In this document: one piece after another, positions 32,797-43,203 of the stretch
Layout: the number at the start of each line of letters is the position of its first letter
How positions within the stretch are numbered: the first letter of the stretch is position 1
DNA from: Arthrinium phaeospermum
Taxonomy: Eukaryota; Ascomycota; Sordariomycetes; Amphisphaeriales; Apiosporaceae
Assembly: GCA_006503535.1 (NCBI GenBank)
Contig: QYRS01000008.1
Span: 1,302,001 to 1,366,000, forward strand
DNA length: 64,000 nt
Direction of reading: 5' to 3'
The notes under the pieces: model-generated
What the model was told of the DNA's origin: nothing
Seen by the model: only the letters and a program-made list of their open reading frames with translations
Database searches by the model: none
Translations under genes and position numbers: made by a program

Positions 32797-35700
32797 TTAC
32801 GCCGCACCACCGCGTCCACCAACACCCCACTGCGCTTGCGCCTGAGCAACGTCAACCCCGATAGCCGGCAGTTCCCTGCCCCGGCCGGTTGGCCAAGCCA
32901 AGAACTTGGTCTCGGCCAGGTACCGCAGGAAACGGCCGACGGCCTCGCGGCTGATGCCCTCGCCGGCGCTCTCGTCGACACCGGTCCACCGGTCCGCATC
33001 GGCCTTGAGCACGGTAACGGCATTGCGGTCGTCCAGCTCTGGCGCACGCGTATCCGTTGGAAGATCATTTGTCGCCATGTGGAACAGAGGCATCAAGGCG
33101 CTCTGTTCCTGATCCTTCTGCACAGAACCAGCTGAGACAAAAGCCTCAAGCTGGGCCTTCCAGTCGTTATATTCCACTTCCGGCACGTCATAACCATAGT
33201 AGCTCAGCGTAGAGAGATACTCGTTCATACGCAGGCGCGGATGCGCAGTGACCTGGATCACATGAACACCGACGTCCTTGACGTCACTGTTGGTGGTGGG
33301 AGTCTCGGTCGAGACGGGGTTAAAGCTAGACGCAACGACGACGCGGGCAACATGGCCTACAGGCACAGCGTTGACGGTGTTAACTATGTGCGGACGGCAT
33401 GACAGCTGGATGCAGCCCTTGAGCATGCGGATGAGGAAGTCGTCGTTGTTGCAAATACCAGTGGCAGCGTCTCCTAGAATGTAGCCAGGTCGAGCGATAG
33501 ATCCGAGCAGACCTCTCCTACCAGCCTCGCGGACGAGCTGTTCGGATACCTGGACTCTGTTAGCATCATGATTATGTGTAGGAAAGGGGCTGGAAACTAC
33601 TCACCCACTTGGTCTGGCCGTAGCCAGTACCAAGACCGACGCGGCTGCCCATCATGTCGTCTGCCTCCATAACGGCGCCTCGTCCCGTGCTGGTCTGGTC
33701 TTGTGACAGCTTGATGTAATAGTCGGTGTCGAGGACACTTGTTGAGCTGACGAACGAGAAAAGCTTGGGCTTGCCTTGGTTGCAGAGCCTCAGGGCATCG
33801 AGCGTTGACAGAACGTTGCTACGCTCGAGCTGCTTATACCGCTGGACCCAATGAACCTGGGCGCCGTTGTGGATGATCACGTCCGCAGCGTCACCGACCT
33901 CGTTCCATGTCTTGTCGTCAAGTCCAAGTCGCGGCTGCGACAGATCGCCGATGACTGCGCTCAGCCTGTCTGTCCACGAATCCTGCCAGACGCCATATCC
34001 GCGCAAGGACCTCTTGAGTCGCTCGAGGGCGGCCGGGACGTCTCTGGCCCCACGTACATGGGCGATCACGCTAACGTTCTTACGCTCAAGCAAGTCCTTG
34101 ATTAGGTAAGAACCCAGGAAACCCGTGGCACCGGTTAAGAAGACGGTAGCCTTGCTTTCGGGAGAGAGCGAAGCAGGGTCCGCCGTTTGGTACTTAGCCT
34201 CGAGGCTGCCCAGCAGCTTGTCGAACGACTGAGCATAGACCGGCTCGCCTTCTTCCGCCACGCCCGTTTCGCCCTTTCCATCACGCAGGCGGTCGATCTG
34301 TGCGCTGAGCGCCTTGAGAGATGAGCTGGTGTAAAGCGAGTTGATGGAAACGTTAGTGCCCATCTTCTTGCGGATAGTCAGGAGAAGCTGCTGAGCCAGC
34401 AGACTGTGACCACCACTCTCGAAGAAATCCGAGTCAGGTCGCAGAGTCTTGGCATTCAGACCACCGATAAGCGTCGCCCACTGCTCGGCCACTTCCTTCT
34501 CGGTGCTGCTAAGGGCCTCCCAGCTCTTCAAATCCTCCTCTGAGGCTTCCTCCGAGATCAGGGCTGCATCCGGGAATGGCAGGTTCGGACTGTCTACCTT
34601 GCCGTTCGGGTTCAGGGGCATCTTGTTCAAGAAGATGTAATAGCTTGGCACACCGTAGGCCGGCAGCCTGGATTTGAGATGATCCCGAACCTCTGCTTGC
34701 ATCGGCCTGAAGCGTTTGTGGTAGACAACAACGGGTCCAATCTCAGTGCCTTCATCCTCGGTGTCCTGTAGGCCGCGGTCTGCCAACCACTTGGTCCACT
34801 CTTTAGGCTCAGTTACGATATAGCTGACGAGAGTCGGCTCTTCGTTCTGATCCCTTCGAAGAAGCGTCTTGCACTCGCGGATCAAGGCGTGCCCTCTCAG
34901 GTTACTATCGATTTCGTTCAACTCGATGCGGAAGCCACGAATCTTGATCTGGCTGTCCGCCCTTCCCGAAATGGCGACTACACCAGAATCATCGAGATAC
35001 TTGCCGAGATCGCCAGTACGATAGATCCTGTCGCGGGGACCCTTGTAGATCTTTCTCCAGGGCTCGTTGGCAGCAATCTTGTTGTCGGCCTCGACCCATT
35101 TGTTATTGTCGACGAACCAGTTATCCAAGAACTTCTCCTTAGTCTTTTCCGGGTCGCCTAGATATTCGTAAGGGCGAATGTTAGTTGAGATCTCTGCTGG
35201 TTCATGAAAGGGGTACTTATCTCAGCCAAACCCGCCGCTCTCATCATAATTTCACCAACTTCGCCGACACCGCAAAGTTTGGTGATATCCTCCCGGTTCA
35301 CTATGAACAGCTGCACGTTCTCAATGCCCTTTCCGGCGGGGACAATATCGCCAAACTTGTCTAACGCATCCGGGTCTTCGGCGCGGCTCTTGATCTGGTA
35401 GTAAGAAACACTTCGGCTCGTCTCGGTGGTGCCATAGGCGGCGCAAATTTCTGCGTTGGGTGCCAGCTTGCGCAGCGCAGCACAGTCCTTCTTGGTCAGG
35501 ATATCGCCGACGTAGAGGACCCATTCCAGGGAAGGCATCTCTGCCGTTGCGCCTCCAACCAGAATCTGACCCATGGCAGGCGTCAGATGGGTGGCATTGG
35601 GCTTGTGCTCACGGAACCACTCGCTCAGCTTCTCGTGCTGGATGTTCTCTCGAGCCGGTAGGATCAATTGGGACCCGAGGAAAAGCGGGGTGAAGATATC

Positions 35701-36529
35701 GCGCTGGATCGGGTCGTGAGCAATGCCCGAGAGGCACGCGAACTTGGTCTCCGAAGTCCAATTGAACTGCTTGGCCATCCAGGGGAAGTACTTGGCCAAG
35801 CTGTAATGTCTACCCAGAACACCCTTCAAGAAATGTTAGCTTATTGACGTTTTCCTGCCCGCCTATTGGATCTCGGAAGCTGGCCACATCACTCACCTTG
35901 GGTCGTCCCTCTGATCCAGAAGTGAAACTGAGGGTGGGATTTGAGTCTGGTCCCACTAAGACGTCGGGAGGCGCCGACGCCTTGCTTTGAGCATCGGCAA
36001 AGATGTCCTTGCCATTGACCTCGCCGCCCGAGAGGGAGCCGTCATCGGCCATCCGCATCTCGGGGATTTGCGTCTTGAGTGACAGCTCCTCATCGATATA
36101 CTTCTGCACTAGCGGCGCAAAGGGGCCGTTCTCGTCTCGGGCCTTTCCAATTGAGATAAGAGCCTTTGGTTGCGAAACCTCGAGGTAAATCTGCTGTCTG
36201 GCTGGGGGGTACGCAGGGTCCAGCACGGTGATGGTCGCGCCGGATGCGAGGGTACCCATAAAGGCAATTACGAGCTCGACGGAACGGTGGGCGAAGATCA
36301 TGACAACATCGCCATTGGTGATGCCGGCATCGTGGAGCTGATTGGACAGCACATTGGACGCCTCGTAGATCTGCTTGTAGGTGAACCGTCTCTCGGGCGT
36401 GGTAGAAGAGGCCGTCTCCGTCACGCATGGCCTGTCGGGATGCGCTTGAGCATTCTTGTGGAAGATCTCGTGGATGGCTCCGATGTAGCCGCTCCAGTCG
36501 AGATCGACAGTGGGATCAGGGAGTCCCAT
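32797..36529 (-). CDS. LYS2: L-2-aminoadipate reductase large subunit (LYS2)
   Basis: This enzyme adenylates alpha-aminoadipate, loads it on a phosphopantetheine arm and reduces it with NADPH to the semialdehyde in fungal lysine synthesis. Four exons, 36529-35897, 35823-35221, 35167-33605 and 33549-32797, give 1183 residues. Adenylation motifs include SFTSGSEGRPKG (about 200-212), AYGTTETSR and YRTGDLGKYL (about 461). The carrier motif is FFESGGHSLL with Ser667. The reductase domain has TGATGFLG (about 757-764) and Tyr928-x3-Lys932. Intron 2 (35220-35168) begins ATAAGT and ends TTAC; this restores motif A6 as GLAE/EYLGDPEKTKEKF, while a GT..AG alternative also stays in frame but deletes EYLG. 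The roughly 200-residue N-terminal region of yeast Lys2 is absent, and the 658-nt upstream gap leaves no room for it. A TGACTCA site lies upstream. Confidence 0.97.
35168..35220 (-). other. LYS2: candidate AT-AC intron within LYS2
   Basis: This 53-nt intron starts ATAAGT, carries a CTAAC branch sequence at 35184-35180 and ends TTAC. The ATAAGT donor equals the U2-type consensus GTAAGT with A at position 1, so it would be a U2-dependent AT-AC intron rather than the U12 type (ATATCC). The competing GT..AG intron runs from 35216 to 35158. Confidence 0.7.
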
Positions 36530-37187
36530 TGTGGCAGTGGTATCCCGTTATCTTTGGTGTTTGAGAGTATACCTCGCGGTGATTGAGTTGCCGGAGCATG
36601 AAGTCAATTGGTGCCAAAAATAATTCTATATATTTTCGGGCGATGCCCTCCGAAATTCGGGGAAGAGGGGCATTCTGTAGAGTCACGTCACCCCCCGCGG
36701 CACACCCAATACGTTTCTAGGTACAGGTACGTAGAGATGATGCTTATCGATAATAATTGCTCAAAGTGCCCATATTGCCAGCACTTGAGGATTTTTATAA
36801 TTTCTTTACCGTTAGCAAAGCAATACGTAACAAGTAGCTCTACTAGAATACCTATTTATAATTGTCAAGTGACTCAAAGTCTGCCGAGTGTGCTGCCACA
36901 GCCGGTACGCCGATCACACCTTGCACGAGTGACAACGGTCTATCAACCTTATCAGATCTTTGGGATCTTCAACCCCGCAATTTCATTTTGAACCCCTCCA
37001 TCGCTAGGCAGCTCGAGTTGTGATAGTTGCATTACAGTATACGCACAAACACCAGCCAATCTCCCACCTAGCCCGAAACAGCGAAACAGACCATTCTCTC
37101 AAGCTTCAGCCTTTACGCCCACGTGCAAACGGCACTCGACAAGCCCCCCTGCTCTCCAACGCCAGGATCCCCCGAAACACCTGCACA
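36530..37187. promoter_or_regulatory. divergent LYS2/BUD32 promoter region
   Basis: These 658 nt separate two divergent genes and hold no coding sequence. A perfect 7-bp TGACTCA palindrome sits at 36870-36876. It is the binding consensus of the Gcn4/CPC1/CpcA activators of general amino acid control, about 340 nt upstream of the LYS2 ATG. Confidence 0.6.
36870..36876. promoter_or_regulatory. Gcn4/CpcA-type site TGACTCA
   Basis: The match is exact to the Gcn4/AP-1 palindrome in the shared LYS2/BUD32 upstream region. Lysine genes are classic targets of cross-pathway control. Binding itself is inferred. Confidence 0.5.
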
Positions 37188-38072
37188 ATGGCGACGCCCG
37201 AGCCCGCGGCCGCCATCCAGCCGCCGCCTCCATCGGATCCCACATCCGCGCACGAGTTCCCCCTGCCGCCGATTCTGCAACACCCATCGACCGCGGGCCC
37301 GGCCGAGCTCATCACCCAGGGCGCCGAGGGCCGCCTGTACCGGACGTCGTGGCTGACGCCGACGCGGGAGTGCGCGCTGAAGCACCGGCCCAGCAAGCCG
37401 TACCGGCACCCGACGCTGGATGCGCGGCTGACGCGGCACCGGATCCTGTCGGAGGCGCGGATCCTGCAGAAGTGCCGGCGCGAGGGCGTCGCGGTCCCGG
37501 CCCTCTACGGCATCGACGAGTCCCAGGGCGTGCTGAGCATGGAGTGGGTGCCCGGCCGGCCGGTGCGGGTCGAGGTCAACGAGTTCCTGCGACGGCGCGC
37601 CGAGAAATACCCCCACGGCGACGGCGGCCGCGGCAAAGAGGAGGTGACGCGCGACGAGGAGGGCGCCGCGCCGCTCGTGGCGCTCATGCGTCGGGTCGGC
37701 GAGGCGGTGGGGAAGCTGCACAAGGCCGGCATCGTACACGGCGACCTGACGACGAGCAATATGATGGTTCGGCCTTGGGAGAAGGACAAGGGACCCGTAA
37801 ACGGCCATCAGGAGGACGAGGCGGATCATTCACTCGAGGGTGAGATAGTCGTCATTGATTTCGGCTTGGCGAGCCAGGGCAGTGCCGACGAGGACCGGGC
37901 TGTTGATCTATATGTGCTGGAGCGCGCTTTTGGCAGCACACACCCCCGAGCAGAGGCGCTGTTCACGGTGGCGCTGGAGGCATACAAGGACACATTCAAA
38001 GCGGCTCCCGCCGTGCTGAAGAAGCTCGAGGATGTTAGGATGCGTGGCCGCAAGAGAAGTATGCTTGGCTAG
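37188..38072 (+). CDS. BUD32: EKC/KEOPS complex kinase-ATPase BUD32
   Basis: Bud32 (PRPK) is a small atypical kinase/ATPase of the EKC/KEOPS complex, required for threonylcarbamoyl-adenosine (t6A) modification of tRNA and linked to telomere maintenance. One exon gives 294 residues from ATG at 37188 (cacaATGGC); the frame is open 56 codons further upstream but that part is not family-like. Motifs: a glycine-poor ATP loop ITQGAEGRLYR, the beta-3 Lys in CALKHRPSKPYRHP, the alpha-C Glu in ILSEARIL, the catalytic loop HGDLTTSNMMV, and the metal-binding DFG in VVIDFGLAS. A C-terminal basic tail (RMRGRKRSMLG) is typical. A roughly 30-residue charged insert (EKYPHGDGGRGKEEV...) precedes the catalytic helix, and a second (KGPVNGHQEDEAD) precedes DFG. 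It is divergent from LYS2 and convergent with the next gene, 207 nt away. Confidence 0.95.
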   Translation: MATPEPAAAIQPPPPSDPTSAHEFPLPPILQHPSTAGPAELITQGAEGRLYRTSWLTPTRECALKHRPSKPYRHPTLDARLTRHRILSEARILQKCRREGVAVPALYGIDESQGVLSMEWVPGRPVRVEVNEFLRRRAEKYPHGDGGRGKEEVTRDEEGAAPLVALMRRVGEAVGKLHKAGIVHGDLTTSNMMVRPWEKDKGPVNGHQEDEADHSLEGEIVVIDFGLASQGSADEDRAVDLYVLERAFGSTHPRAEALFTVALEAYKDTFKAAPAVLKKLEDVRMRGRKRSMLG

Positions 38073-38279
38073 GCCAAAAAGATAAATAAAGATACCCAAA
38101 GTCAACAACAAGAAGAATGAAGTAAAACTGTATGCAAATCTCTAGAGGAGCCGCAATATGCTCGCCTCAGAAACGTGTATCGTAATGGACTTTCTATGTA
38201 TGCATGCTATTAATGTTATATATCAATGCCGCCCGCAACCCAAAACTCCGAAGTATGAAAACGAGCCCAGCAGGGAGGG

Positions 38280-39333
38280 CTAAGCTACCAGCTCCGCACC
38301 GGCGAAATAGCCTTTGTTCTCAATGACACCACGATCCTTAACGAAGGCTGTATACTTGACTACCCATTGCGGGACAAGGTCTCCCTTCAGCCCATTATCG
38401 TCTGTCTCGTCGTCCGAGAGTATGCCGGCACCCAGTTGACCTGTTCCCAGGAGGTCCCGGAGTGTGCCGCTCGGTAGGATGTCGGTGCAGTCGCCGTGGG
38501 TCAACAGCTCGATGCCCTTCTCCTTGGCCAGCTGCGCCAGCGGTGGCGGCACGTTGCAGCAGTTCTTGAGGTTGATCTGGTCGACCTCGGGCATGGTCTT
38601 GATCTGGCTCAGGAAGTGCGCCAGCTTTTGGCTGCCAAACTCGGCGATGCCGAGGCGCTGGATGGCGCCCTGCTTGTGCAGGGACTCGAGGGCGGACCAG
38701 GTCGCCACCTCGTCGGCCTCGCTGCCCATCTTAGCGTTCAGCTTGTCGGCCTCCCACTCGCAGTCGCCCTCGAAGGAGATGCCCGGGAACGACGCGATCA
38801 GCAGGTCGACGTCCGCCACGCCGAGCTCCTTCTTGACCAGCCTCAGCGCCTCGGCGATGTACTCGGCCCGCTGGTCCACAGGAGCTTGCGGCAGGAAGAA
38901 TAGCTTCACGGTAATTTCGTACTGCGACCTCTCTTCCTGCAGGCCGGCGCCCGCCCAGTCTATGCGGGGGATGTAGATAACATCGCCCTCCTTTTCTGTC
39001 CAAGACGCTGTCGTATTGTCGTGGTAACCATTAACGCCGTTGCCGTTTACCTGCTCGTAGGAATGTCCATTGGTGCCGTTGGTTCCGGTGACCGGAGAGC
39101 CGTTGCTCGTTGGCGAAGTGGCGGCCGAATAGTCTTCTTGGGCGGCGACGAAGTTGCTGCGCAGAGAATTTGTGAACTCGAGGTTGGAGCGGAAGATGCC
39201 TGGTTTGCGAATGATGCAAGGCCCGCCAGAGATGATATTCCTGATCACACCTAATTAGTCATGCCGAGACACCCTGAATAAGCAAGCGCAAGACTGGGAA
39301 AACTCACCCTGTCGACAAGACTATCCTGGTCAT
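38280..39333 (-). CDS. glutamate-cysteine ligase modifier subunit (GCLM-like, aldo/keto reductase fold)
   Basis: The regulatory subunit of glutamate-cysteine ligase tunes the first step of glutathione synthesis. There are two exons, 39333-39308 (26 nt) and 39240-38280, giving 328 residues. The donor is GTGAGT and the acceptor TCAG. The join yields MTRIVLSTGNIISGGPCIIRKP, which matches the family; a nearer TTAG acceptor breaks frame. The protein keeps the aldo/keto reductase barrel (LTNSLRSN, VDLLIASFPGISFEG, LESLHKQGAIQRLGIAEFG, INLKNCCNVPPPLAQLAKEKGIELLTHGD) but as a non-enzymatic partner. An insert of Asn/Gly/Thr-rich low complexity lies at about 48-90. The window's GST and this gene share glutathione but are 25 kb apart. 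Confidence 0.95.
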
Positions 39334-40892
39334 GGTCGGCGAGATTGTGTGTGTTCCCGGCCGTTATGGTATATAATTTAGGCGAATAATAAAGTTGGCA
39401 ATGCAATGCAATGACCAAAAGACAAATTGCGCGTCGATGTGGTGTAGGGGCAGTTCTCCTCACAACTGATGATGGTATCGCGACGTGGAGGGGTAAAGTA
39501 CTTCCTTGTCTAGACTCGAAAAATATGAAGATGTCGCAAGGGTCCAAGTGGGGTCAAGGGTTTATATACGCCGAGAGGAAATAGTACGATGATATATTAA
39601 GAGGAGTATAAGGTCATTTCTGGGTCGTGCCGTACTTGTGCGTGTGTGAATGCAGAGAAGGTGATTACGGAGAAAGCCCCAGTTCCAGAATTCAACGACG
39701 AGAGTATTTGGAGATATACTTCGATAGGAGGTAGGTAGGCAACCTAGGTAGCGAACGAAGAAAAAGACCGTTGAGATAACTTCTCCGATCAAGGGAACGC
39801 CCGGCAGACACTACCGTATTTAGTTTATGTATTTCCGTAGCCTGATCGCCTACTTTTCCTTCCCATCAGCAAAGCCCACCGCACCTTCGAGGAGCCATGA
39901 ATAATCATGTTGATTTGTAAAGGCCCACTCGAAATGGCGTTGAATCATGGGCCGGCAACAGACAATGGCATGGGCCTCCTGTCATCCAGTGCGAACTAGT
40001 GCGGCCGGCCATGCTGCCATGCCATCGTTTGGGCCAGCCGCATGAAGCAGGTCGTTCGTCTGGTGGCAACGTTCCGGTTGGGGGTTCGGGTGTGTCAAAC
40101 CTGCTCTTGGTGGAGTGTAGCAGTCTTGATATGCCGCTGTTATCTCGCATGCCCAAGTATTTGTATATATAGGTGGCATACTTCGCCTAACACTGCAGAG
40201 TCTTGATTGAAGGGCGTATGTATCACTTGCTTTTCCAATCTCGAGTCAATCTGACAACCGCATTCCGTCTGCAGTATGTGCGCTAGTGTGCTGCAGTGCA
40301 TCTAGGACAGACAAACACACCATCGCCAGGCGCATGTAGTCATGGACTGTTACAACTTGAAGTCAGATCCTCGGAGTCCCCGGTGCCAATATCTACCGGC
40401 TTGTAGGTGACTATAATCCATGGGATCATGTTACTTGAAGCGTTGCATTGCAGACAGCCATCAGTCTAATCGACTGATCGGGACGCCTTACTGTCTTAGT
40501 TGGTTGATGTTGTTGCCAACCAGCGAACATGGGATTCCTGAAAGAGCAGGAGGTTTCGCGGGGTTCGAATTGGTGTTGGAGGGGTACCGCGGAGGATTAG
40601 CACCGGCTCAGGTCAATTGAATGTACCTAATCGCCTAGAGATACCAAGCCTTTGCAGGCCCGGGCGCTCTGAACCCTTTGGGATTGGATCGGCCCCCTCC
40701 TCCCAGCGACAATCGTGATTGATCCCCTAATTGGCAATGGTGTCGTGGCCAACCTAGAAAGAAACACCTGCTGTCCGGATCGGGTCCACCGTCATTTTTC
40801 TCTGCCAGCTCACATTAAAACTCTCCTCGCCGAAGAGGACCAATCCAGTCGCCTTCCCCTCTCTTTTCGCCGTGTGATGTGAGAGCATCATC
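39334..40892. other. intergenic region between divergent genes
   Basis: About 1.5 kb between the GCLM-like and AP-1 sigma genes holds only short frames. It presumably contains both promoters. Confidence 0.5.
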
Positions 40893-41523
40893 ATGGCTAT
40901 CAAGTATGGCTTCAGCTTTCCATCCATCCGAGCGGTGCACTCCCTTTACTAAGACCATGTTGACAGCTACCTGATCCTGCTCTCGCGGCAGGGCAAGGTG
41001 CGCCTTGCCAAATGGTTCACCACCTTGTCCCCCAAGGACAAGGCCAAGATCGTCAAGGACGTCTCCCAGCTGGTCCTCGCCCGACGCACCCGCATGTGCA
41101 ATTTTCTTGAGTACAAAGACACCAAGATTGTCTACCGCCGATATGCCTCGCTGTTCTTCATCGCCGGCTGCGATTCCGACGACAACGAATTGATCACCCT
41201 CGAGGTCATCCACCGATACGTCGAGCAGATGGACAAGTACTACGGCAACGTGTGCGAGTTGGACATCATCTTCTCCTTCACCAAGGCCTACTACATTCTT
41301 GACGAGCTCTTGCTGGCCGGAGAGCTGCAGGAAAGCAGCAAGAAGGCGGTACTACGGTGTATCGGGCAGCAGGACAGCCTGGAGGATATGGAGGTAAGCT
41401 TCATTATGACCTTGTTTCTTTGTTTCCGCAGCCTTGCGTTTCCGTTTCCTCTTGCCATTTGTGCCAGGACTGACGCGTCCTTCTCGATATTAGGTCGAGG
41501 ACGAGGTTACGAGAATCATGTAA
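40893..41523 (+). CDS. APS1: AP-1 clathrin adaptor small subunit sigma-1
   Basis: Sigma-1 is the small core subunit of the AP-1 adaptor that packs cargo into clathrin vesicles at the trans-Golgi and endosomes. Exons 40893-40903 (11 nt, ATGGCTATCAA), 40967-41393 and 41494-41523 give 155 residues. Hallmarks are [65 protein letters not shown], and [14 protein letters not shown], the region that contributes to dileucine-signal binding with the large subunit. After LEDME the first possible terminal exon adds VEDEVTRIM and a stop. A second terminal exon at 41670 is in the same phase and adds a different tail. Introns are short with clear donors (GTATGG, GTAAGC) and acceptors. Confidence 0.96.
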
Positions 41524-41669
41524 AGCGCATCGACAACATGTACAATACCAACAGTTCAGTACGGCATCTGGGAGCGTCCCGACATAGCGAGGACAGGCTT
41601 TCTCAAAGACAACAAGTTTCTTGGTCACAGCTTGTGCTAATGAACGGTCTCTGCTCGATGTGACCACAG

Positions 41670-41717
41670 GCCGACGAAGAGATCAAGAAATCACTGAAGC
41701 AGCACGGACTTCTTTGA
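41670..41717 (+). other. APS1: alternative last exon of AP-1 sigma
   Basis: Behind a CACAG acceptor and a GCTAAT branch-like sequence, this 48-nt exon joins in phase to the donor at 41394 and encodes ADEEIKKSLKQHGLL plus stop, giving a 161-residue isoform. The tail resembles the end of animal AP-1 sigma (acidic, then a short helix ending G-L-x), so it is unlikely to be chance. Confidence 0.65.
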
Positions 41718-43203
41718 GTCCCCTGGGGAGAGACTGAGAACGGCGAATACCAAGAGGTGCAATGCATGCAATGCACCCACCTTTTTGGATATCTAGAGTG
41801 CCGTAAGGAAGAGAGGAGAGCAGCAGGTCACCATGCCACCAGAACCTGTACAACAGGATCTATTTATCAGTGGAATAAAAAAAGACTTTTGATGATGACC
41901 ATTTTTTGAGACATGCCAACAAAAAGCCCCCTTCAACGTGTTCCCATGAATCGCCGCCGCCACGGTGGGGATGCTCGAGCAGCTCCCCCTCCCCCTTTGA
42001 AATGCAATGACCACCAACCAGATCAGGCACGATAACGACACCTAACGGATTTCCCAACCGGGAAGCAGCACCAACCACACCACATGGCGAAATGATATGC
42101 TGATTCTCGACTTCAATTATTAGCATTGGAGCACTTATTCACCAAAGCTAGCAGCTAATTACGAAGCCGTCTGCAGATTGGCAGTGAGCTGAGGTTTGTT
42201 GACAGGCGGTATTGTCGACCCGTGGCCTCCCACTGGAACCCGATTCGCTCACAGGCCCCCCAGCTGGGTGGCCTAGCTCCCCATGCCCCCAATGGCAGCG
42301 AGAGTTTAGCAGCTGTTCAACCCATCCACACCAAACTGTCACCACCTCAGCACTGCCTAGGGATTGCGCAACTACCTAACCATTACCTACATCCCCCGAG
42401 CCCCCTGCCTTCCGGCCTGCCTTCCTTGCAGTCGCAGTGCAGAGATACCCCACGCAAAGCAACTGCCAAGGTCAAGGCGGGAACCTCCAATGGCTTGTTT
42501 CTTTGATTGATGAGAGTTGGAGCACCGAAGCCGGGAAGAACAACGCAACATAGCGTCAGGGTAGCGCAACTGTTGGAAGATAACGATCCCCCCCAAACCG
42601 TGACCCTCACCTCCCCGTACCCATCAGCTGATCAAACCGCACCCGCATGATTCCCGTCAGTCCGATTACGACTTCACTCCCGCAGGTCCCCTTTGTCCCC
42701 TTTCGCCAATTCCCGGTTTCTCGTCTCTTGGGAACTCAACCACCAACAACCAAACCACACCTTTTTACTTCGACCATTCAGTTCTCGCATTATGTCTTCG
42801 CGTCTCTGCTAGGCGACTAACGTCTAGCCCGTTTCATTCTAAACTTGACACGCAGGGACCGAGTCAAGCGTGTATCGCCTATTCGCAAACAATCGCAATA
42901 GGGTCACTATACGGAGTACCGTTAGACACATAAGCATCACCACACCGACAGCCTTACCCATCCGCCCCCATTGCGCCAGGTGCAGCAGCGCAAATCACTT
43001 TGTTCGACTGGACTGAATTATTTCGAGGTGGCCCAGTTTCTTTGCAGGCAGCATAGACACCGCTTCCAACGATACCTTCTTTCCCCATTTGAAACAACCT
43101 CGCGACGTCATTAGCGCATGAATCGCCAACGTTGTTACAACCTCATTCCATCAATTACTCACCACTTGCATTCAGTTGCCATTGTCGCATCAACATCTTC
43201 AAG
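41718..43203. other. intergenic region, MAF1 promoter side
   Basis: About 1.5 kb with only short frames. The part upstream of 43204 is probably a long 5' leader and promoter of MAF1. Confidence 0.5.

Noticed and set aside
39253..39259. TGACTAA (Yap1-like site) in the GCLM-like gene
   Set aside because: It lies within the intron and overlaps the likely branch-site sequence (CTAAT), so splicing explains it.
40550..40590. GGTTCGAATT resembling a tRNA B box
   Set aside because: There is no matching A box or cloverleaf-compatible stem at the correct spacing.
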